The translations under genes and the position numbers were made by a program. Source: Codonopsis lanceolata (lineage: Eukaryota; Streptophyta; Magnoliopsida; Asterales; Campanulaceae). From it: a DNA stretch of 64,000 nucleotides. The stretch covers positions 166,139,824 to 166,203,823 of the forward strand of contig CM028377.1 in assembly GCA_013146195.2 (NCBI GenBank), read 5' to 3'. Positions 56,941 through 64,000 of this stretch are shown here, one piece after another (within the stretch, counting starts at the first letter, position 1; each line of letters starts with the position of its first letter). The notes under the pieces were generated by a model. That model saw only the letters and a program-made list of their open reading frames with translations, was not told the origin of the DNA and searched no databases.

Positions 56941-57251
56941 AATATTTTGATAAACATGCTAATTTTTTAGAATCAACCTTACCTCTTCTCCTTGTGTATA
57001 TGCCATCATGAATATTACCTATCACTTGAGAAATTGGATGGTTTTTCTGTTTACGGCTGGGAATGTCATGGCTGCAATCATTCAAATTGGAATTTGAATT
57101 TCGAATGTTCGGGACTGCTTTTGAAAGTTCGGGACTGTTTACGAATCGCCAAGTTTACGTCAATGTGTGCAGATGTAGCAACATTCGAATCACATTGGGT
57201 GACACATTGTGAATCACATTGGTGAACTTTCGAATATGCGGGTTACGTCGA
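56941..57251 (-). other. Copia deletion-junction region
   Basis: Lies between the gag ORF end and the RNase H tail, where about 3 kb of pol would be expected. It contains short repeats of AATCACATTGG and TTTCGAATGTTCGGGACTG near 57100-57220. No domain recognised. Confidence 0.45.
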
Positions 57252-59309
57252 TCATGTGCAGATTCTTGGTTTCGAATCTTTGGTTCGAAGATTTTGGAGG
57301 AGATTCATCATGGTATTCATCAATGGTTTCATAGAACCGCTTAGCACCGGGACATATATCAAAGGGTTCACATATTTGGACTTGCCTTTGTCATTACTAC
57401 CCTTAGGAACCCACATTTGTTTAAAAATTTTGGGTTGGTGGTTTTGAAAAAATTTTGATGAGACTTCAATATTTGACGCCAATGTTGCTCCATTGGTGTC
57501 GCGCTGCTTCATACGATTGCATCGAGATTTTCCCAAGAAGGTCTGTCTTATTTCATCCTCATACATAGCCTTTTTCAGAAAACAAAAGGGTTGTATGTGA
57601 CTAGGCTTATGGCAGAAGTGACAAACAAAATTTTTCTTTCTTATTCTCGGTTTTTCAAAGAAGGCAGTTTCTTGAAAATTGTGTGTGGGATGTTTTGGTT
57701 CAGTAGACATACCTTCACCTTCTTTCACAAACATCTTGGGCCTGAATCCAATACCAGACTTACCAGAATTATCTGAACTCAACATCTCATCCATTTTTTG
57801 TTGGCTTGAGTTCCATTTAGCCATGGTTTCATTAGCTAGGATGGGCTTTTCTTTCAGATCTTCAATCTCCACATCTTTCTTACTCAACAGACTCTCCAAC
57901 CTTGTAAGACACTCCTTTTGTTCTTCATTAGCCTTTTTCAGCAGTTCGTTTACCTTTCCAAGCACTATAACTTGATGAGCTCTCTTTTCCCAATCTTTGT
58001 ACAGCTCTTTGTAACCTTCTAGCAGGTCTGATTCAGGTTCTCCATCGTCTTCTATGACAGAGGAGTTTAAACAGCAAAGATCATCACTGTTTCTATCCAT
58101 TGCTTCTTCTAATGTGACTTCCGATGTTGCTACATTGGGAGTCACATTGGCCGAAAATCCTGCAAAATCAGATGGAGAGTTGTGTACAGCTGTGAGAGTG
58201 ATAAGATCACCTGGATCTTCATCATCACTATCACTCAAAGTCGCAGAAAAATTCAAACCCTTCTTTCTCAAAGTATTAGCACATTGATTAGCATAATGCC
58301 CAAACCCTTGACAAGCCCTACATTGAATAGAATCAATATTTTTACTTCTAGATGTAGGCTGCTTAGCAAAAGGATTGGTAAAAGATTTTCGGGGTTTTGA
58401 AAAGAACTTTCTTTGGGAGGAAATTTGCTAGGCTCGCTTTTGAAAAGCTTTTTGGTGATAGAAGATGGAGATCTGTTTTGCCCATTTGCTTTCAAAATAT
58501 TTTTAAACTTGGTTGTTAAAAAATCCATTGACTCTTCACCAAAATCAGATTCCTCAATCTCCTTATGCAATTCAAGAAATTCAAAAGAGATATCAATAAC
58601 AGAAGGAAAAAGCAATACTATCATCAGAAGGAGTAGAAGATGACACACCTTTGCCTTTGTTCTTAATTTGCTCATTGAGGTTTAGCTCAAAATTTTGAAG
58701 AATACCAGCTAGTCTTTCAAAACCAATTTTGTCAATATCATGAGCTTCCTCAATAGCACAAATTTTCACATTAAACCTTTCAGGCAAAGTTCGCATCATC
58801 TTGCTAACAAGACGATCATTGGTGATAGGATCACCCAAAGCAAGAGCAGAGTTAGATATATCAAGTAATCTAGCATAGTAAGACATAATATCTTCATCTT
58901 CATTCATCCTTGTGTTTTCAAATTGAGTGGTAAGCAATCTTAACTTAGAAGCACGAACACTGGAAGGTCCTTCACATAAGGTTTGAAGGGCCTCCCAAAC
59001 ATCTTTAGCAGACTCATAGTTGGCTATAACCCTAAAGGTGTTAACATCAAGAGCTTTGTATATGGCAGACAAGGCTTTAGAATTAAAAGATGCAATGTTT
59101 CTATCATTATTAGACCAATCTGCTTCTTTGGTGATCTTTACATCACCCTCATCATCAGTAGTTTTGGAAGGTGTCCAACCATTTAGAACAGCAAGCCACG
59201 CTCTCTCATCAATTGATTTGATGAAGATACGCATCTTGACTTTCCAAATAGAATAATTTGCACTTGTCAAAATTGGAGGACGAACAACATTCTCATATTG
59301 AGAATCCAT
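57252..59309 (-). pseudogene. Copia gag (UBN2 type) with zinc knuckles
   Basis: Starts at ATG 59309 (MDSQYENVVRPPILTSANYS). N-terminal part: YSIWKVKMRIFIKSIDERAW, then the UBN2 gag domain (ALSAIYKALDVNTFRVIANY; AKDVWEALQTLCEG; RLLTTQFENTRM), residues about 20-220. Frame changes near 58605 and 58410 compensate each other. The third piece has CRACQGFGHYANQC (CCHC, near 58310), a long coiled coil (about 57990-57830) and a second knuckle, CHFCHKPSHIQPFC, near 57600. It forms the particle shell. Confidence 0.85.
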
Positions 59310-59352
59310 CACGGCTACAACCAGAATCTACTCTTAGTGACGTCAAGAGGAA

Positions 59353-59364
59353 GCTCTGATACCA
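59353..59364 (-). promoter_or_regulatory. primer binding site of Copia element
   Basis: TGGTATCAGAGC on the minus strand, two bases inside the 5' LTR, complementary to initiator tRNA-Met, the standard primer of plant Copia elements. It is unaltered. Confidence 0.93.
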
Positions 59365-59366
59365 AA

Positions 59367-60360
59367 TGAAAGAACGCGAGTAGATAGGATTCTTAAAGAT
59401 TTAATGTAGCTTGTGAAAAAGATACAATTAAATTCACAATAGACAGAAAAATAAAAAAACAGCGGAAGACTTAATACTAAAGCATGAAATTAATCACAAA
59501 AGTTTACCAAACAATCTACAAGTCTATACTTGTAGATCTAGCCTCATGGACAAAAAGATTTCACTAAAAATGATGAATCGTTTTACAAAAAAAAAAAAAA
59601 CTATGTGAAATCACAAAACAAAACACTCTCACAAGACAACAAGTCTTGGAAAGCAAAACACCCACATAAAAACAGATATAATAAACGTGGGAAGAAACAA
59701 ATAGCTTCCTAAAATCAGCTAGGAAGTCAAAACAGCATAAACGCCCAATGTTGCTTCCAATGTTACAACATCCGGAAGCACATTCAAATTCTGCAGCATG
59801 GCTAAAATTGAAATCAGGTTCTGAATCTGAATTTTCTGCACTGAATCAGCTCTCTTCTCTCTATATGTCTGTACACCACAGCCGTTCCCTTTGTCTTCTA
59901 TTTATAATGGTTGAGGAAACCTACACAAAGAAGGAATCCATCTCCAACAAGGACAAGGATTAGTAGAAAGGAATAAAATCTACTTACGTTATTTCTAGAT
60001 TTTATTACCATATAAATAAAGAGTCTAGAAACACAGTTGACAAAGGATTGTTGACTAGATTTAGTTTCCAAAAACAACTCCTAGAATTTAGGTCCAAGAA
60101 ACCACAAATCTTTAGGAATATTTTGTTTCCAAAAATGATAAAACCTTAAGGACCAAGGAAAAACAAAAATCTAATTAAAGATTTTTTTACCAAAAATGAT
60201 GTAGCCGAAATCTAGAAAAAGATTATGCTACCAAAAATAACTAAACTAAATCTAATAAAATATACTAATTCCTAAATTAACACAAACTTATCAAAAATCC
60301 TATTTTGACCAAGAAAGGTGAAACAAGACCAAAATAGGTCATGCCTATTTTGCCCTTACA
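59367..60360 (-). repeat. 5' LTR of Copia element
   Basis: 994 bp; the pair of the LTR at 54442-55431. The small length difference comes mainly from a longer A run near 59588. Confidence 0.9.
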
Positions 60361-60365
60361 ACTGT

Positions 60366-61482
60366 CTTTGTATCTTTCAAGGAATGCTTCGGCTATCTGG
60401 TCCCAGGTATTCATGGAACTGCTGTCAGACAACATTAACCATTGTTTGGCAGCTCCTACCAGGGTGACGTGAAAATTGGAAGCCATAGCCTCAAAGTTAG
60501 CTCCCCTTGACTGCATGCCGGTGGAATAAGACTTCAAATGGGATATAGGGCATCCAGTCCCGTCGAACTTTTCTATGTCGGGCATTTTGAACTTTGAGGG
60601 AAGTACTGCTGATGGTTTCAATGTTAGGGCCCGCGTAGAAAATTCCCCTTTATTGAGGAGTTTAAGCATCATGGCCTTCATATTTTCCATGTCGGCCTCC
60701 ATCTTGGTGGTTGGGGGAGTTGGCTTTTGGTATATACTGGTTGGATTTGGGAAGGCTAGGTTATTTCCTGGTTGAAGGCCTTGGTAAAGATTTTGAGCTG
60801 GTGGGTTTTGGACAGTGTATGGATTCTGGGTTGATGGGACTTGGGCATTATAAGGACTTTGGGTTGGATATGGGTATTGGGTTGGAAAAAGGTCTTGGGT
60901 TGGTGGATTTTGGACAGTATAAGGATTTTGGTTTGGTGAGTTTTGGGTGGTGTATGGATTCTGAGTTGGTGGGTTATTGACGGCTTCGGCCGGGCGACCA
61001 GGATCATTAGGGGGTAAATATGTGGTAACTTGGCCTGGTGAGTTAAAGCTTTTGGGGTCCATGTGTGGGCTATTTAGGAGTGGGTTAATTATAGGAAAAA
61101 GGAGGTCGTTTGGATTCTGGGTGTTTGAGGGAGGATATGGTGGATAAGTTGGGTAAGGATAGATATTTGGGTAATAGGGACTTGGTGGAGGATTGGGATT
61201 TGGGATAGTGATAGTATTTGGTGGGTTAGTGTTTGGCTGAGGGGTTGGGTTTGGAGGCACCAGAGATGTGGATGCTTCTTGGGGAATAGTAGAGGAAGAA
61301 TTCACCTCACCACTGGATTTTAGGCTTTGTACCAGACTAGTCATTTGACTCATCGCTGCACCCAACATTTGGTCAAACCATTCCTGCATTGCCGGAGGCG
61401 GAACATACCACAGACCCCCGAATGCTGTACCCATAGGCGGTTCACTTTCTTCTGCCATACTGCTCGGATCTGTGCCCATTGA
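60366..61482 (-). pseudogene. Tat element B gag, N-terminal part
   Basis: Open from ATG 61482 (MGTDPSSMAEESEPPMGTAF) to the Copia insertion: Pro/Asn-rich spacer, QNPY repeats, KFKMPDIEKFDGTGCPISHL, FHVTLVGAAKQWLMLSDSSS and AFLERYKD. No stop over about 370 codons, so this N-terminal part is better kept than in A. The next in-frame ATG would give MGTAFGG, as in A. Confidence 0.85.
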
Positions 61483-61945
61483 ATTGATTATGCCCCTGTC
61501 TGATCTGAAACTGATACCCTCTGATCTGATTTCTGCACTACTTTCCCGTATCAACCGACCAGTATTATCTCTGCCTTTCCAAATTCGGGCCAGGTTTCTA
61601 AGGAAAATGGGGGTTTTGGAGGTATCGGCATGCAGGCTTGAGTCAACGTGCCTTTTATTAGTATTTTATTATTCTATTTTTTTTTGTTCCCTACAATTGA
61701 CCGGATAAGCACCTGCTTTATTTTGACAGTCTCAGGACTTTTCCTGGAACAGTGGATTCTTTCTCCAGAGTATAAGACCAACGTATTCCACATGCCTTTC
61801 CACTCCCCAGGACTAGACTAGTCCCAGCGAAGGGCCTATACTCTTTCCAGGATCCACCATCCTAAATGGTCTAGGTCGAGCATCTGAGAATTATAAATCA
61901 GCCCCTGTTTATTATTTATATTTATATTTTTTTTTGTGCGCATTT

Positions 61946-62007
<62 letters not shown>

Positions 62008-62850
62008 GACTTGCGCTTTTTTTTTGACATATTTTTTTTTGATTTTTTTTTTTTTTTGACAGGGGCTGACCCACAATTCAAAGATGCAAAAACCGGTTGG
62101 TCCGTGAAGTGTCTTGAAAAACTATATGCATTCTAACGTTGGCTTATGCAGGGGGTAGGCTGGTCATGGTGTAGGGTAACAGTTCGGAATATATCTATAT
62201 GCGTGCACGTGTGTGCGGTATCTAGAAAACAGTAAAGTCTTTAATTGTTTACAGATATATGAACAGAAAAATAAAGCAAATATGGTCTGTCTTGCTGTTA
62301 TATGTGGATTTTCTCGGCTTTTTATTTTTTTGAGCGCAAGCAATAAGCACATCATTTTAAGAAATAGAAAGAAAAGTGGGAAACTATCTATCCTATTAAT
62401 TACAAATTTGGTCCTATGTCCCCAAAATAAAATAGCCAGAATGAATGCGAGATATGTATAAATGTGCGAGAATAAGGTGAAAAAAGAAAATGAAGCGAAA
62501 TAAATAATAATATAGAGCTGGAAGTAAAGCCTAGCTCTTTTGTTGTCTTTGCCGGACTTTATTTGTAACATATATAATATATTTTTTTTTTTTATTTTCG
62601 AATTTTTTTTGATATATTTATTATTATTTTTTTGAATTTTTTTTTATATTCTTAAACATGCATGTGAGTTATCGAGCAGCTGGCCGCAAGATGGAGGATC
62701 ATATCCACAAATATAGACACGGATGTATGGGAACACTTTATTCAAATGCGTAAATTAATATAACAAGCATCTTTGCGGCCGAAGAAACAAATAAAAACAA
62801 AAAGTTTTATTTTACGAGTCTAGCCCTCCATTTTATTTAAAATAAAACAA
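61483..62850 (-). other. leader of Tat element B with long AT microsatellite
   Basis: Equivalent to A's leader (4795-6196). (AT)n of about 54 bp at 61950-62003, longer than its counterpart in A, where the corresponding spot is A-rich. T-rich runs at 62018-62060 and 62580-62650. No ORF of interest. Confidence 0.7.
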
Positions 62851-62866
62851 CTCCCAGAGTCGCCCT
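62851..62866 (-). promoter_or_regulatory. primer binding site of Tat element B (damaged)
   Basis: The minus strand reads GGGCGACTCTGGGAG where TGGCGACTCTGCTGGGGA would be expected; about three bases are missing. It follows the LTR end CCTCACA. Confidence 0.6.
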
Positions 62867-62867
62867 T

Positions 62868-64000
62868 TGTGAGGTTCAGTGGTGCGACCAGCGCCCGCAC
62901 CCTTGGATAGGGGTGCGGCGTGCGTGCGAATCGGGGCACCATTGCTCTCGTTCCACCCTCCCTTGTTTAGGGGAAGAGCGAAATCAAAAGTGCGAGAGGA
63001 GTGCTGTCTATGTTAGTACGTTGGAATGTGTCTCGGTTGCCTTGAGTGGATTTTGTATCCAATATGAGAACTTATGGTTTCCCGCATCAAGTTATCCCTT
63101 TTTTAAGGGATACCAGGATATGGGAATGCATTACCATTTCATTCACATTTTCCCTTTTTTAGGGGAAAACGGAAAAGTGCAAAAAAGGATATTGTGACGC
63201 CCCCACTATGGATTTTATTAAAAATATCCTTATGGCCCATTCAGATTACTATGGGAGCTTTGGGTTTTCCGCATCAAGTTATCCCTTGTTTAGGGGAGAA
63301 CGGGAAAGTGCAAAGAGGGAATGTTGCGATGCCCCACTGAATCCGAAAGTTTTAGAGTCGTCATCTTTATTTTAAGGCAAATAAAGAAAGACCAAAGAAA
63401 AGAAAAATAAACCAGAGAAAAAGAAAACGGGTTCGGAGGCTAAGTTACGAGTTGGGAAGGTGCTAGGCACCCAACTCGCCCTTTCAGTCTCAAAATGGTT
63501 TTTGGCTGAAGTATGTTTATTGTCATATTTATCTCGCAAATAAATAAGGTATTAAAAAGACAGGAAATTTAAACAAATACTTTCGTGACTACATTATTTA
63601 CGGACTCGCATACATTTCCTTACAATAATTACAAACATATTTAAGAATATTTGGCCATTATAACGGCTCTTTTACATAGTATTTCCTATTCTAATACGGG
63701 CAGCACAACGGCTTATATTGGCTACATTGCGCCGGATTTAAATAACAACTTTAAAAATAAATAAAAGACATAGAAGTAAATAAATAAAATAAACGGCGCC
63801 CTTAAAGGTTTTACCTTTTAGAGCGGTGTGTCGCTCTGTCGTGGGAGAGAGAGTCTTTTGTTGTTGTTGTGTGGTTGTTGTTTTGATTTGGGCAGAATGA
63901 CTGCTTTATTTCTGAGAGTTTGAGCTTGTCAATTCGGGCAGAGTGACAGCTTATTTGGGTAGGTTTTGGCCTTTCTGGTTGGGCGGAACCTAGGCTTAGT
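62868..64000 (-). mobile_element. 5' LTR of Tat element B (continues beyond window)
   Basis: Reverse complement of the LTR at 3568-4776, colinear over its whole visible length of 1133 bp, with a shortened second copy of the 188 bp repeat. The minus strand ends CCTCACA. The outer end lies beyond 64000. Confidence 0.85.

Larger units (their letters stand above)
54442..60360 (-). mobile_element. SIRE-like Ty1/Copia element, internally deleted
   Basis: 5.9 kb with two LTRs, PBS, gag and polypurine tract in the correct order on the minus strand, inserted in Tat B gag. Target duplication ATTGT (54437-54441) and ACTGT (60361-60365) differ at one base; element A's intact gag reads ATTGT here. Protease, integrase and most of RT are absent, so it depends on another element for movement. 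Confidence 0.88.

Noticed and set aside
1..64000. tRNA, rRNA or endogenous pararetrovirus sequence
   Set aside because: No cloverleaf with conserved arms, no rRNA-like block and no caulimovirid movement or coat domain were noticed by eye. tRNAscan-SE and a repeat-library search would be decisive.

Overview
This is a gene-poor, transposon-packed piece of a nuclear plant genome, most likely a eudicot. It shows A+T-rich DNA, plant-specific retrotransposon lineages (Tat/Ogre, Athila and Tekay Ty3/Gypsy, a SIRE-like Ty1/Copia, plant L1-type LINEs), a CACTA DNA transposon and MITEs. I cannot name the species. I found no intact host gene, tRNA or rRNA. Nearly all coding potential belongs to mobile elements in various states of decay. 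A run of 100 N at 16891-16990 is an assembly gap, so the two sides need not be adjacent in the genome.

Layout. 1-3307 is a minus-oriented Tekay-type LTR running off the left edge. About 3568-13699 is Tat element A (plus): LTR, primer binding site, leader, gag, protease plus G-patch, RT, RNase H, second (archaeal-like) RNase H, and the start of integrase. A 1.26 kb insertion sits inside its second RNase H, and its integrase is cut at 13700 by a second Tekay element (minus; LTR 13700-16656, polypurine tract, chromodomain) that runs into the gap. After the gap, 16991-21564 is the 3' part and 3' LTR of an Athila-type element D (plus). About 22326-27064 is Athila-type element C (minus; integrase remnant, RNase H, RT, protease, gag, primer binding site). 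Its 5' LTR is split into 27070-27529 and 45759-46554.

The block splitting that LTR consists of a CACTA transposon (27530 to about 41963) and a 5'-truncated LINE (41964-45758). The CACTA element itself holds a full-length LINE with target-site duplication (28273-34084), a hAT-type MITE inside an older MITE-like repeat, and two apparent pieces of host genes: spliced-exon-like sequence of the SMC5/6 subunit NSE4 (36832-37260) and two diverged copies of an exon end from an S-domain receptor-like kinase (38494-38575, 38836-38937). These captured pieces are the most interesting part of the window.

46555 to 64000 is Tat element B (minus), same family as A and facing it tail to tail. It carries, downstream of pol and on the opposite strand, a DUF7745-like extra ORF (46559 to about 47806) truncated by element C. 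Its gag is interrupted by an internally deleted SIRE-like Copia element (54442-60360) with two roughly 990 bp LTRs and a near-perfect 5 bp target-site duplication.

Inferred order of insertion: Tat A and B are oldest; C went into B; LINE 2, then CACTA, went into C's LTR; LINE 1 and the MITE went into CACTA. Separately, Tekay 2 and the 1.26 kb element went into A, and Copia into B. I see no evidence of a cellular operon-like or defence system.
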